Source: Eleginops maclovinus (taxonomy: Eukaryota; Chordata; Actinopteri; Perciformes; Eleginopidae). Taken from it: a stretch of DNA of 64,000 bases. The stretch spans positions 11,518,512 to 11,582,511 of the forward strand of contig NC_086370.1 of the NCBI RefSeq assembly GCF_036324505.1, written 5' to 3'. The notes under the pieces are model-generated. The model did not search any database. It was not told where the DNA came from and saw only the letters and a program-made list of their open reading frames with translations. A program made the position numbers and the translations under genes. This document shows positions 41,253-54,890 of this stretch, piece after piece; within the stretch, counting starts at the first letter, position 1; the number at the start of each line of letters is the position of its first letter.

Positions 41253-44200
41253 TATATGGTTGAAAAAAAAGCATGTTTTTCAATATTATGCAGCCCTATA
41301 TGATAGGTCTTATTCACAACTATTAAAGACAATCAGACCTCCTGGATGAACTCCTCAACCGCAAGTCTCCTGTGTTAAAGAATAATGAATTAATCTGTCC
41401 TCATGTTGGACTACATCGAGAAACTGGCTCCACTCTGCTGTGTCAGCTGACATCAAAGAAGATAAACATTGGCAGATCAAACACTCTGGTTTCATTAAAA
41501 ATGTAGCACCATCCCCTCCTGCATTTGACCAAAGAGGTGTGTGGGATGGTACAAATATAGGAAAGGAAGCATGGTATGTGTGGTAAATCCCCCTTGGCAC
41601 TGACTTCTCGATGTCTGTTTGTGCTGGGATGAAGTAGGAGCATATAACTGCACTCTAAGCGCTGTTATGATACATAAAGTGAACAGTGACACTTGTAGCG
41701 GCGGATAGGTGTGAGCAGAGGAACGTGTACTGGCTCCGTGTCCCAGTGTAGCAGTGGTATAATGTTTAGAATACCCAGAACAGGGAACCTGCATGACTAT
41801 AGTACTCAGCTGAGGTCAGGCCCGCAGACCGTCTTTCCTCTGACCTCCAACACGCCCATCACAGCGAGCCTCATATTACCACCTCTGCCGAGAAACTAGG
41901 GAAGAATCCAATCATAATTACATAGATGTGATGGAAATATGAAAATGAGAAATGACATTATGGATCTGCTTTCTGTCAGCACCGAGCATTTGCTTTTCTC
42001 TCTTTTTGCTGCCAAGGATTCCCGTAATGACTGCTGTGCAAAAATAGATTACAAAAAGAAAAGCCTTCTCAGATTATTTTGTGATCCTCTCCATGCAATG
42101 CCCTGAATGGAGTTTCGAAGTAGGATACGTGTTTTCCAAATCCGCTCTTATCTATACATCTAATATACATGTTTTATATATACATTTTGTATCCACTCAA
42201 GTATACAGCATATATTTAGAATGGAATGAAGCCGCATGAGGATAAGTGCAGTTAATAAGTAGTAGGTGACATAGGTTGATGCGCGTTGTTTTTCCCCAAA
42301 TCATATAAAAATACCAAGCTATATTAGTTTTACATCATTTAGGTTTATCTTTGGTCCCCCCTGCCAGCCCCGCCGGGAAGGGTACAATTAAAAGAGGCTT
42401 AATGATGTTCATTGTATTACAATTTCAGTTTCCAGTAAAATCATTAGCTCAATTTATGAGGACACGACTGTCCAATAAAAGGAGCCATCTCCAATCAATG
42501 CTCCTGAAGGTTTAGTGCCATGAAGGGAAATTCTGAGTCAACCTGATCAATTTGTTTCTACCCCCTGGTCTACCTTTCTCATTATATGTTATATTTTGGG
42601 ACAACTAAATGGTCTAGGAGCTAAAGGGATAGGATGGCAGGTAGAATGTGGGGTAAGAGGCAAGAGGTTTAAATGTTCTAACTTGGCAGCGACCACAAAG
42701 CTGTGAAGTACACAGACCCTCGAACAGGGTCACTGTTCACACAGCCTCAGTGAATAATCAAATGGCACATCATACCCCATGATCCAAAATAATGATATCA
42801 TACAGTGATTTCTGATGTTTATAATGTAGGTATTTTGGTTTCATCCACAGTATCATTCCTCCCCAGGCTTCTTTGCCAGACAAAATGTAAGAAATATTAT
42901 TCAAACATCTTGTGACATGAACCAGCAATAATGGAAGAAGGAAAACAACATGATTTGGTTATTCAAATGTCAATGGATTATGTGTCTGAACTGAAAGAAT
43001 ATTTTTTTCCCTATTAGCCAGTCTTGTAGTTATTTCAACAAATGCAGAAAATAATTGCAGCACAAAGGGATCTCAGCTTTTACCTTTGATGTCAACAGTC
43101 TTTGTTAGTGATTGGGGAGGTTTTAAAGAAGAATGTCTGTGTGCACTGTCACTTCCATTTTTTTTATATCCTGTTTTATGATAAATTATTTTAAGCGCTT
43201 ATGCAGTTGATAAAGACCATTATTTTTGGTTTAATTATTTAATGACAAAATGGTTTTATATGATTTTCTCCTTTATTTAGAGAGAAAATGTCACCAATGT
43301 GTCACCAATGTGTCTTATAAATGGAGTCTTTATATTTTGTTGGTGATACAAAAGGTGACCATGCCATTTAATTAAAAGAACACACATTGCATAATTGTGT
43401 AAGCTACGTTATATAACGCAGTTGATTAATTTGAAATTGCTGTACTGATCTTTTGTCTGTTAAGCAGCAATCATGAGTAACCACTTTATTGAATCATTTC
43501 TTTTATACAGTTTATTTCTGATTTGTTCACCATTTCTGCCTCTATGATCACTGTTTCTGCTTCTATGAATGTAATACATATTTTCTGTAGACCAGTTTCC
43601 TAGAAAAGATTGTGAGGACTGTACTTTCCTGTCACTGCACAGTGGAGCTTTGTGTTGGCGAGGTGACATTTCTGTCACAGTTTTCTTGTCCGTGCCAGTT
43701 TGGTGTTACAGCAACATGCTGTGAACGTAACTGCTCCAAAGTAGGGGTAGAGGAGCCCTGGCATTCAGAATCACCTGGGATTTTTCCTTGTCCCTTTCCC
43801 CTTCGAAGTCCAGGTTAAAAGTGTGTGTGCGTCTTTGCATTTGTGCTCTGTGCTACTTCCATGCTGTAACCATGTCATGTGTGCAAGTACGGATCCTACA
43901 AAGAATTTCTCTTGATATGTAGGCCAATTGGACTTCATTGCTATTCCCTAAAGCAGGAAAAAATAGCTTGCTTTTTTTTTTACTCCAACTATATCCACAT
44001 GGGGCTGTACTTGAGAGAGGAACAGGTTGATGGATGTACACACACTGTCCAGACAGGTCCTGTAGTTGGCTGCTGTTTTTAACTATTTTTTGTACATTGG
44101 CAACAAAGCTCTTAGTGCCAGAGCAGCACAGTGGCCTGATATTTTATCTCCTCCCAAGCTAATTAAATTAAGGAGTGAGATATTTTCTTCTGGCAATTCG

Positions 44201-46809
44201 GCACCTTTTGCACAAGGACACAGGAGTCAGATTGCAAATGGTTGGTAGAGCCATCCTGTACTGCTCTCTACTGTACACTAACGTCTTTAGAGCACAGTGT
44301 TTTGGGTAGAAAACGACATGTACGTGTTATGTATTCTACCCAGTTACCAAAAATGAACTGAACGTCGTATTATTGTATCCTGCGCCATGGGTTTTGTTCA
44401 ATGCCGACTGCCCTACAAAAAAAGAGCCTGCAGTATAGAAATAGAAAATGTAGAAACATTGTGTTGAAAAACTCAAAACAATATGGTAAGGATTTAAAGG
44501 ATAATGATGGTTTTTGCTCAAAGAAAGCAATGTTAGAAAAAGTCTAGGTCTCCCTATAGGGGTGTTTTTAGTTTTGTGCTACCTTTATCTATAACAACAT
44601 CTTTAGTGTAGTATTATACTGAGTTGACTTCTGCAGGCCTTTTTAGTGTGTCATGTTAGATCTAGGTTGTTTCTGAGGAAGGGTTTCAGAGTTTAAATGT
44701 GTCTGTTGGTTGGATAAGGAGGCATTGTACATTTGGAAAGTGGTTATAGTACTCCTACGAAATCATTTAAGTCTCGTAATTATTTTATAGTGTATTTTCA
44801 GTTTATGGCATTTGTCGTTCTCATCGGTCATTAAAGAAACATAATTAAAAAAGTGCCGTTTTTGTTGATATAGCAATCATCTTTAACGATTCCATATCAA
44901 TTTTATAATAAAAATATAATGTTTTCTAACAAAGGCTCTCTGGTGTTTGATGCAAGGTGTGTCGTCGTTGATTGCCATCCTCTCGATGGATTAATAATTA
45001 ATTAATAATCTTGAAAAACAGCTGTTAAAATAAGAGAGCATTTTTTTCCTTCTTCCAGTTGTTTGGAGTCTGCAGTTAAAGCACAGCCTCTGGTTGTCTG
45101 TCTCGTGGGTACAGATGAAGGAAATTCAGCTGAACGATGAAAACTGGAAAGCGAGGTTAGTGGATACAGCTAGATCCCTGCGGCCACCCCCAACCCTCCA
45201 CCCAATCTCTATTTATGTATCTGTTCATTGTTCCATTGCAGTATATCCAGGTCCTTTCAACAATTTAAACCTTGCTCTCAAGCTTTGCTCCTGGAAAAAG
45301 AATAAATGAATAAATGTTTCATCACAGGTTGGTTCAACATATTACTTAAGTGACAGCAAAATAAACTACTGATGTGGCTTCAAGACCCAGGATTCCCTCA
45401 AAAAGATTAAACACAGGATTGCTTTATCGTGAGCATCTCATCTGTTTTCTACATCATTTGTTCCTTGCTATAATTCCCAGCCAAACATTTATTGAGTGAA
45501 CTTAGAGTGAAAATAGAGCAATTTAGCCAGCTAGCCTATTACTGCTGCAACTCTGTCATGAAACTAACCCTCAATATTAAAACGGTATACAGCACACAGC
45601 AACATTCCACATTTTCTCTCCTTATTTTTAAGTGATAAATCCTCCTTTCAGTCTTTATCAGAAGGCTGGAGCTGAGCTATTCTCTTTGCAGTCAGCAGAA
45701 AGTAGAGTGGACAGAGGTACTAAATCAACCAGGAGCGCAGTCTGCCTGCTTACTGTGTGTTGGCTTAATAAGTCTGGGCATATTGGCACATATACAGCAC
45801 AGTCAATACGAACTTTTACACTTCATTGCCCAGAGACTTAATCTTCACAACGGCCGATACAGTCCAGGTATACATACTGTTTGGGATTTGGATATAAAAA
45901 CACCTTTGCTGATGAAGCAAATGTGTCTTAATGTATTGCAACATATTTCAAGTTATAAACAAAACGATGTGTAAATGTTAAGTGGCAAATGAGAAAAGAA
46001 AGATGAAAAACAGAGCTGCCCAAAAAGAATCATTTTAAGTCCCTAGACAGTTTAGTCTTCAGGCTAGGCTAGGCAAATATTGTAATTAGTCCATTTCCAC
46101 AGTATTGTTTTAACAGTATCCAGTGACCTATGAGCCTTAAGCCCCTTCTAATGAAGACAATCCCAAAGCAGCATTTCTGCTTAGGACAGCTGACAGTGTC
46201 CAACCTGCCTTCATAAGCTGCAAAGGATTAATCCCCTCGCTTCCTGCCTTGCTAATTTGATGTAATTAAATTAAGTGGAGACTAAAAGTGGGGCATTGCT
46301 GCTTGCCCCCATGATTGGCCATCCTTATTAGTGGGTACACGAGGCTGGTTTCCAAATTATATGAGCAACAAAACCTAATAAAAACAGGGAGAGAGAGAGA
46401 AAATATAGGAGCACTTAAGTTAGACCTGAAGGCTGGTACAGTACAAAATGACCACATCAAAGAGGAAGAAAGAGGGAGGGGAAACAGGGAGAGATAAAGA
46501 TTTGCCATAGATAAATATACGGTTAATTAGAAAGAGTTTGATGTTCTTATACGGCAGGGAGCAGAACCACATTTTATACTTGATAAACCATTACTATTTA
46601 TTTGTAGGGAAGATTGTTCATATCTATTAACTTCAGAAAACCATGTCTTTGCTGACGATCAATAAAGTAACGCACGAAAGGAGGACTCCATGATATCAAT
46701 GTTTGGTCTGTTAAGTAATATGGCACACACCCAACCATGATCATCAATCATGGGGGGATTTTTAAACCAAACAGGGCAGCAACACACCGCTTTGCAGCTT
46801 GCTCTTTAA

Positions 46810-46841
46810 TACAACACTCAATATGTTATTTGAGTGTTGTA
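46810..46841. repeat. Perfect 12-bp inverted repeat with an 8-nt loop
   Basis: TACAACACTCAA (46810-46821) and its exact reverse complement (46830-46841) flank TATGTTAT. It is a compact stem-loop in the beta intron. Purpose unknown, and chance is possible in 64 kb. Confidence 0.75.
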
Positions 46842-49800
46842 GTATATATTCATTTATTGATTAGCCTATAAGCTAACATGAGGCTTCAGCAGTCCGGAAT
46901 AGCCAGAAAAGGTAGGTATGTTGTAAGCTATGGTTCCTCTGAATACCTTTCAAAGCAGACATTTAAATAGTGTGTGTTTTTGACAGCTGTAATGTACTGG
47001 TCTTTCAGTAGAGCATAAACAACAGCTTTTTTTTAAACGAGCAATGCTTTGATAACATGCTTCTGTAACAATACAATTTACCAATATGGGATCACTAAAT
47101 TACATCTAATCTTAAATCTAATAAGTGATATTTTGTCATACATTTTTTTCCTATAGTGTCGCAGCTGTAGTTTTGATATACCAAAATATGTAACTTCCAA
47201 TTTGGTTCCTCCACCCAAAAATGTTTGGCAACATCTAAGTTATGATAAAGATGTCTGAAATGGCAATACATATACACCTATATATTGTTTAGAAGGTATG
47301 AAAATATACTCATTACCTATTCTTTAAGCAGCCCTAAACTGATACAATCAACAGTTTGTCAAGAACTTGGCAATCAAGAAATATGCCCTCGCATCAGACT
47401 GTTGCAGAACTTCACCATATTTCATCGTCACGCTGCTCTGGAGAGATAAGGCATCACCTCATCATCACAGGGCCCCGGGTAGCCATACCAACCACCCCTC
47501 ACTCTTCATGGCAGGGGACCATCAATTCATGGTTGAGGTAAAGTTGTGCCCCCTGGGCTTGTAACATAATGCCATGAATGCTCAGTCGACCAGTGTCACT
47601 CACACCCTTCTAACCCCCTCCTCTGCCATGCTTACTTCCCCTAAGCCCTAAGTGATACATGAGCCTTGTGGAGCAGAATGGCCCATCCAGGCAGAGCAGA
47701 CAAGACCCAGTGTCCGAATTGAGCAATACACCAAACGAGCCCTTTGTTACCCCGACCAGCTGCATATCTGCCTCCCCAGCCAACAGCCTTGGCTCTGATA
47801 GAGGTGTCTCACAGTATCGACAGCTTCTAATTTACTCTCTCATCATCACTTGCCTCATTTGCTCCTCAGACTCAATGCTCCCTTTCTCTCAATTCAGGTC
47901 AGCCATTTTGTTTGCCAGCAATTTGTTGATTAGATTTTTCTGCATTCAGTGTTTAATTTGCGTGCCAGCGAACACACATATCAAAGTTAGACTTAAATAA
48001 AATCAGGCTTCAGTCGTTTCCCTGCTTTTTCATACAAAGTTAAAAGCCTCTTCGACTGATTGCGTGCCATCAGACATCAGTGCATTATTTAGTTTCAGTG
48101 TGGCTGTGCCCTCGCATGTACCAAAAATCACAGCCTTCAAATGGTCTCTAGAAGCTGTTGTCTTCTCTATTATGGAGCCAACAGATGTGGAGTATGACTG
48201 CAGCTCTAATTACTGAAAAGACAAGTGTGGGGAATAATTACACACTGGAAGTGAGGCAGGAAACAGAATACAGGGCCAGATCTCTGATCTGAGACAAGAG
48301 ACAACTCTGGCTGCCCATCACCATATGCAGCCCAATCTGCATCAGCACAAATACTGCCCTCACAAAGAAGCTGCTTCAGGATCAGAGAAAGCTTCTGCCC
48401 TTTTCTGAGCATACTCCCACATTAGCACTATTCTTTAACTGAAATGATATAGAGGTCCATATTAGGCCTTATTAGAAAAACATATTGCCACAGGAAGGCT
48501 TTCTTTGAAATGATTTAATACCTCTATATCTCTACCTCTACATTTAACGGAATCAGTGTGCCCCCCACTGTACCTGTTCTTCAACAAAACACTGTTTAGC
48601 TCAAGGCAATGTACATCTGCAGTAGGTAGCTGAAGCGGAGCATAAACAATGCTTCCAACACTAGCAAGAAGGCACTTAAAACACTCAGTGTGGTACATTT
48701 AATTCACTGCACATTATGTATGGTCTTCAATTTTCAGTTTTCATAGAAGCCTGTGACATGATATCACCTATAATAAGGCGTTGATACAAATGTGTTGTAT
48801 ATATTGTATGCGATATCAGAAAAAAAAGCCTATTTCTCGTGCTAATGAGTCTAACTTTCATGTTGTCTTTGCATGACCGCTTAGCTTTTACTGTTTACTG
48901 CTTTTGTAAGCCATACCCAGGAGACAGCTAGCACGCCATGGCCTTAATTGCAGAATTAAACATCTGCTTTGCCAATGCTGAGTAGCCTCACTTTGTAAGT
49001 AAGCCTCTTGTAAGTGGTGAGATATCATTTAATTAGCTGCATATCTTATAGAAATAAAACAATAATATTAATATGGAGAAAATCATGAGATATTAATAGA
49101 GTGTCTACTGATGTTTTTTGAGGTGTATGAAGGAGTTTTGTTTTGCTGCAAAACTACTGCCTTTATGGTTTATATACAGCCAGCCTCCCCCTTATCAACA
49201 GGATATGTAGGAGAGAGCTGTGCTGTCCTTTATCTCACTCGGATGCCATGTATCTACCAACAAATAAATAAATAAATAGAAGAAAAAAAAAAATGCGTGG
49301 GTATGCGTTGTATTTCTACACTATGTTGCAAAATATATGCTAATATTAGCTTGCACTTAGGTGTTAGGCAGGCGTGTTGTTATCAGCCCCTGCCAGCAGG
49401 CCCGAGGCACTAAGAGATGGAGGGAGCAATGAGGAAGGTGAAATCCCACACAATCCTATTAGAGTGGATTAGGGGGCAGCTTTCTTTCTGTTGCCACTCG
49501 GCTGCAGGTGAGCATTTGTAAATTGCAAAAAAAGAATAGCTTTGACATGGTTGGTTCTTATTGAGGCCCATTGTTACACAGGGCAGTCTCATTTTTCATC
49601 ATTAATCCAAAAAAGATTATCAAAATTGTTACGCAATGATTTGTAGGCTAAGAATAATTAGTACACTGTCAATCAAACTACCCACGTAAAAGAGGGTAGA
49701 GTTTTTTCCTTCCTCTAAAAACAGACTTGTGAAATTTAAGTAGAGGCTCATTATTGATCAGGTGATCAATGGCAATCATACATTTTCTTCTTCTGCAAGC

Positions 49801-51373
49801 TGGCAGCCACAGAAATCCATCTCCCCTGTGGTCGGGGTCATCAGGCTGTAAAGGCTGAAAGATTCCGCCCTCAATCTTTAGTTTTTTTCCCCGTATGACC
49901 TTTCCGAGAACCAATTAGTCCACCACTGGGAGAGTTACCACTGTATTCTTGGAACTACAGTAGGTCTGGGCTATTATATTTTTGAACCTTCCAAGAGCAT
50001 ATTTCTCTTTATAAAATGTTAAATTACAAATAACCAATTATATGTGGCGTGTACAAATGGAACTTTTCTCCTGTGTAACTTTGCATATTACTTCAACTAC
50101 CCACATTCACACCCTTGTGACAATGATTCAAAGCGATCAAAGAGATGAAGAAGATTTGGGAGAGTTGCTCTTATGGGTGCAGTGAGCTCTTGTGCATTTG
50201 TGAGTGAATGTGCATAAGTGTGTGTGTGTGTATGTACAGGCTTGACTGGCGCCGAGATAGCTACTGCCTCATTATGATGACAGAGAATGAGGCTTCTGCA
50301 GGGTGACTGAACTCAACTCAGATTAGATTTTTTTTTTTTTTGTCAAATACGGGCTTCTGCATTCTTTATCTTCACTTTATTTATTGAAATGTATCAATTT
50401 TTCCTTTTTTGGGTCGTTCTTTTTGGAAAATAGGAGAGGCATTCATCAAGTCAATCAGATTGGACTAAGCTCTTTTATTACTAACACATTGATCTGCTCT
50501 ACAGCTGCATTGCTCCTCCATGTTTCATATCTTCCATACAGGTAATGTTGCAACATTCCAGCAGTGATCAAACACTTGGGGCCTTAACACACAAGGGGTG
50601 CTTTGTTTAATTTGCAAGTCAATGTTTTTAATTATTGTTTTTGTCATGAAACAAGGACGTTACTTTTTACTCCTGTTTGATGTATTCTGCTGTTACAACA
50701 AATTCCCTCCATGAGAATCATTAATGTCTCATATCATCTCATGAATGCTATTCATCGGCTATAGTCTCTCAGAGTTACAGTGGCATTACTCATTTTATTA
50801 TGCCATTGTATTGGGCTGGATTAACAGCTGTGTATGTGAAATCATCATTGTGCACTAAGCAGCAGCCGTTTAAGGTACGATAGATTTTTCAATTTCTGGG
50901 TAAGATGACACGTTTTCTTTATCCCACTTGTTAGATGCCATACGGATGTAACACAAGAACACATTAATTTAAGGTCATTAAAAGGAAAAAAAAGGTTTGA
51001 AAAGGAAAGCCAGAGGTGTAAACAGACAGATGGACGGGGATGAATAAGAAAGAGGGAGATGGCAGAGCAGACGATGTGTTGATGATGATTCACTTAGTGC
51101 CTTGTGGGTAAAGAGCTCCCTGACTCCAACTCATCCAGGACCAATGCATCTTGAATAAAAGGAAGGGGCTCTTTTCCTATCTCTGTCTCCCAAGTCTCTA
51201 ATCCGAAACCAGACACATTACTCAGCTGACCCCTTGCTGCCCACCGCACGAACAGTCAGGCCTCATTTCCCTTCATGCCATCCGTAGCTTGGTCACCACC
51301 GAAACCACACAGACCACTGCAGGCGCAAAAGGCTGCCCACTCTATCTGCTTGGATGGACTCTGTAGACCAAGC

Positions 51374-51392
51374 GGGGGGGAGGAGGGGGGGG
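51374..51392 (+). repeat. G-rich run with G-quadruplex potential
   Basis: Seven Gs, then AGGA, then eight Gs, followed a few bases later by GGGG. G-quadruplex formation on the plus strand is plausible. It lies within the beta intron, about 3.3 kb downstream of beta exon 1 in transcript sense. Confidence 0.5.
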
Positions 51393-53877
51393 ACTGGAAG
51401 TGGGGCGTTAGACTCAGCGGTCAGGGAGAGACGAAGTGCAGACACAGGGACGAAAGGAAGGAAGGAAGTATCACAAGATGGGAATAGGTTAAAGACCTAA
51501 AGCGCACACAAATAAAAAAGGAGGGCGTTTGTGTTCTCACACATCAGAGAAAGAGGAGAATGATATGACTGCAGTCTTCACTCTCTCTTTCGTGGGTCAA
51601 TAACTGCTTCTGCTCCCTCTAGAGCAGAGGAACATGTACTCAGATCCTTATCGGGGCAGCTATCATCTCCGCTGCCTCACAGAAGCAGAGATACTGTCAT
51701 CCTCGCACTATCGCAGAATGACATCAGCTCAGAGACATGGGAGTAATTATATTATACAAGCTCACAACACACCGGCAGCGAGGCAACATCAGGGACCAAG
51801 CACTCTCTCTCTCTTCTCTGCTTTCTATCACTCTTTTCCCTTCTTTCCTCACATTCTCCATCTCAGTTGTTCATCTAATTTTTTCCCCGCTCTCCATTCT
51901 CTTCCCCCACTCCTCTGTTCTCTGCAGCAGGGTTAGCGCACACAGCGCTGTCTTGAATCCATTTAAGCATCGGCTCTGTAGGTGGAGAAATTAATTATAA
52001 TCACTGACATTGCCATGCAGGACTTTGATCAAACCGCCAAAACTTGAAACACAAAAGCCGTTTTGTTCAGCATTTGATGGAGCAGGGTTGAGGGCAGGGT
52101 TGGGGGTTTTCCCGGGAAGCGTCAAGTATGTCACGGATCTAGAGGTAGACTTCCCCTCTATATGGGTTGAAAGTCTGAGACATATCCCACATATATGCAC
52201 ATGTGAAGGAAGAAGAAACTGAATATTTTTCTCAGACAGAGGGAATTATGAGTCACCCTCTTATGCATTTACCATTAGAAGTTAACAGCATATTTGTAGC
52301 TTAAACTCTTAAACACTTGTCCTATTGACCAAGTCATCTTCTATATCCAGTCTGAACTACAAAAGAACAGCAGGTACAGGAAGAAAAAAACAAAACAAAA
52401 CTATAACCTAGTTATCCAGCATATCAAGTATCATATCCATCTATGGGAAAGAAGAGTATCACCTCTGGGAGTATATTCATGATAAATGGAATGTCTACTC
52501 CTCAGAGTTGATACTGTCTGAACCTCATTACTGCTAGCCCTAAACAAACAATGCATCACACTCCAACTCAATTTCATACATCCTGACCATGGTAATTTTC
52601 TTCTTCTTCGCACATAAATCAATGACAGACATACACCGTTCAATACAAAGGAGAGGAAGCATGGTTTCTCTGACAGTATGCTGATATATACAGAGAGTAA
52701 AGTGTGTTTTCCTATGAAATCACTTTCTCCCGTCTTGGAATATTTGAAAAATAGGTGGATTGCCTACAATTGGGGCCGCCAGAGTTACTACATATTTAGT
52801 GAAAGTGCATTTTGTTGAAATGGAGGGAATTTGCATATAGAACTAAGTGTGGGTAGTGTCTATTAGTTTTGTTGGGTCTAATCACTTGAATCAATGTTAA
52901 ATGCACTGTGACTATGATCTTAGGCAGATTCAGTTGCATAAGTATTCTAAATAGGATTAGAATTTAACATTGACCATGACATCAAAAGCTTTGATAGAGA
53001 CAGAGGGGTTGGGGTGGAGACAGTGGGAAATAATTGAAGGTAATGTAAGACTAGTTTCTGATGTTTAAAATAGAGGGAAAAAGATACTGTTAAACATGCA
53101 GAGTTATAACCTGAGGGGCTTTGGCTCTTGAATGCACAAATTAGACTGAGAAAACTGAGCAGTGCATATTTAATTGCTGCCGTGAAGAGACACCCCATGT
53201 AAGGAACAAGCCCCATGAAAATTAAACCAATTGCAGCACAGTTAAGACAACAGCACTGGGGCTTTTTTTTTACAGCAGCCAGGCTTTGTCCTGGAGCCAG
53301 GTACAATGTTGAACAGCATGTCTCCCATTTTGCATTTATGCACCCTCCATGTGCTTATCAACCAGAAATGTAATCATGTTACTGAGGACAAGCTTCCCTT
53401 GCCTCCCGCTTCTTTTCCCTCTCAATACCAGCATGATCGCTAACTATGATATCAAGTCATGGAATGTGCCTGAAAGCACTACATGTCTCCCAGGGTTTTA
53501 AAAATGGAGAGCAGTAGGGCGAGCTGAGCGGTCTCAGCTTCAGACAGGTCACAGCAGAGTGGCCTAATTGCCTCTCTTTATGTCTTAGCAGGCCTGCGAT
53601 CCTTCCATCTCCCCCATCATTACTAAGGAGCTCTGAGTCAGTTGGTGTAGGTCTAACGCTGCCCAGTGATTTGCGCTTCAGTTTTGTTTCTGAGCTTATC
53701 CTGTGTCCAATAAAAGCATCCACAAATTGCCAGTACTCCTCTGCAATAGTTTTATTCCTCAAAACTTGATTCATTTTTATTTGAAACTTTAATATTTGAG
53801 AAATCAGATCCTACAGTAGAGATGTGTTGTACATTTTTAAGCAGTATCTACTCAATGGAAGCAAGGGTACCTCAGCA

Positions 53878-53911
53878 TTACGTCAGTGTTATACCGGTAG
53901 TGATTACGTCA
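53878..53911. promoter_or_regulatory. Pair of ATTACGTCA CRE/ATF-like sites
   Basis: TTACGTCA occurs at 53878-53885 and again at 53904-53911, each preceded by A and separated by 18 bp. This is a near-consensus CREB/ATF half-palindrome containing a CpG, a dinucleotide that is depleted in this window. The pair lies about 0.75 kb downstream of beta exon 1 in transcript sense, a plausible place for an intronic promoter-proximal enhancer of the beta promoter. Activity is inferred, not shown. Confidence 0.4.
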
Positions 53912-54643
53912 CTCAGAAATGCTTGGACAGTATGAAAAGAGTATTTTAGTCTTCTACGTACCATCCTGCCTCAATCCTAAACCTAACAACTGCAGGTGAA
54001 ATTCACACATCGCCAAAGAAGTGAGAAAAAAGAAGCTTTATTTTTAAAATGATTCTCACCCAAACTGTATTGAGAAGAGCATACTGCAGTCATGAATACT
54101 TTGGGTTAAGGTTATATAGTCCTAAGGGTTGACTTTCTTCCTATTATTTCCTTTTCCTTCTTTGCTTAATGCCTGTGTCATGGACCTTCTTGCCAAACCG
54201 GGTAAAGAGGCCTCATCCCCACTACGCGCTGGGCAGGGGCCAGGAGCACCTCGACGCCCTGCAGAGCTGGAGCCAACACATCTTTGTCTCCCTCAAACAC
54301 TCAGGGGCAACATGGAGCGCCACAACGTTCTAATCCTGTCTAATCTGGACACAGTGGAGCATCTGGAGATATGGATATGGCTAATCTCAGACATGGAGAC
54401 AGACGGCACTTTGCTGAGACTCAAAAATAAGGGATAATTCTAAGCTAGACTCGATGTGCATCTTGGGAAGGGGTATATTAAATACAATCAAAGTAACCTA
54501 TATTTGATTGATGATGATGATTAACACTTGAAACAGGGTTTACATACCAATGAGTGAATAACATTGCTGAAAGTTTATAATGAGTTAAAAGTTACTGTAT
54601 GCAGAGGTAGTTTTTTTTTCTGGTTAGACAAGAAAAGACTTAC

Positions 54644-54890
54644 TGTGCCCTGCTCTAAGGGATGCAGGTGATCTGTGGATAGCAATAGGCACAGTATGGT
54701 GACGCTTGTTTCCATGGGAGAGGTGAATGTGGTGGAGACTCTCCACAGCTCCTGGATCTGACCCTGCCACAAAGCCCAGGGCCAGGGCAGTGATCCACAA
54801 GGCCAGGTGGGACAGTGAAGCTGAACTCCGGTTTGGGGGCTCTGCTACGGGCCTCAGGGGAGAAAACTGTGTCCTCCAGCCTCCGAACAT
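54644..54890 (-). CDS. nrxn1: Beta-neurexin-specific first coding exon (start codon to first splice)
   Basis: Coding part of 247 bp on the minus strand: ATG at 54890-54888, then 82 codons and one base before the GTAAGT donor at 54643. The ATG has a purine at -3 and no other in-frame ATG follows, so the start is well fixed. Residues 29-43 (LALWITALALGFVAG) form the hydrophobic core of a signal peptide preceded by a long N-region, as in mammalian neurexin-1 beta. The mature N-terminus carries the beta-specific His-rich segment (HHIHLSHG, RHH) and then VPIAIHRSPASLRAGH, which closely matches neurexin-1 beta (VPIAIYRSPASLRGGH) and is less like neurexin-2 or -3. The split codon formed with the shared exon is A|CG, giving Thr where mammals have Ala. 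The product is the short presynaptic neurexin with one LNS domain, transcribed from an internal promoter independent of the alpha form. Confidence 0.93.

Larger units (their letters stand above)
38205..54643 (-). other. nrxn1: 16.4 kb intron between beta exon 1 and the shared LNS6 exon
   Basis: The GTAAGT donor of the beta exon is at 54643-54638 and the acceptor is just above 38204. The interval contains a TA-flanked MITE at 41.0-41.25 kb, a small hairpin at 46.8 kb, a G-rich run at 51.4 kb and a pair of CRE-like sites at 53.9 kb. The 54.18-54.36 kb part is richer in GC and CpG than its surroundings. No further exon could be supported in either strand. Confidence 0.85.

Noticed and set aside
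49605..49650. GATTATCAAAATTGTTACGCA, like the tail of the percomorph repeat seen at 36.8 kb
   Set aside because: The match is short and no other part of the repeat lies next to it.
54129..54437. 102-codon plus-strand open frame near the beta exon
   Set aside because: The block is GC-richer, which lengthens chance frames. No protein family resemblance and no splice or promoter context on the plus strand. It may instead be regulatory.
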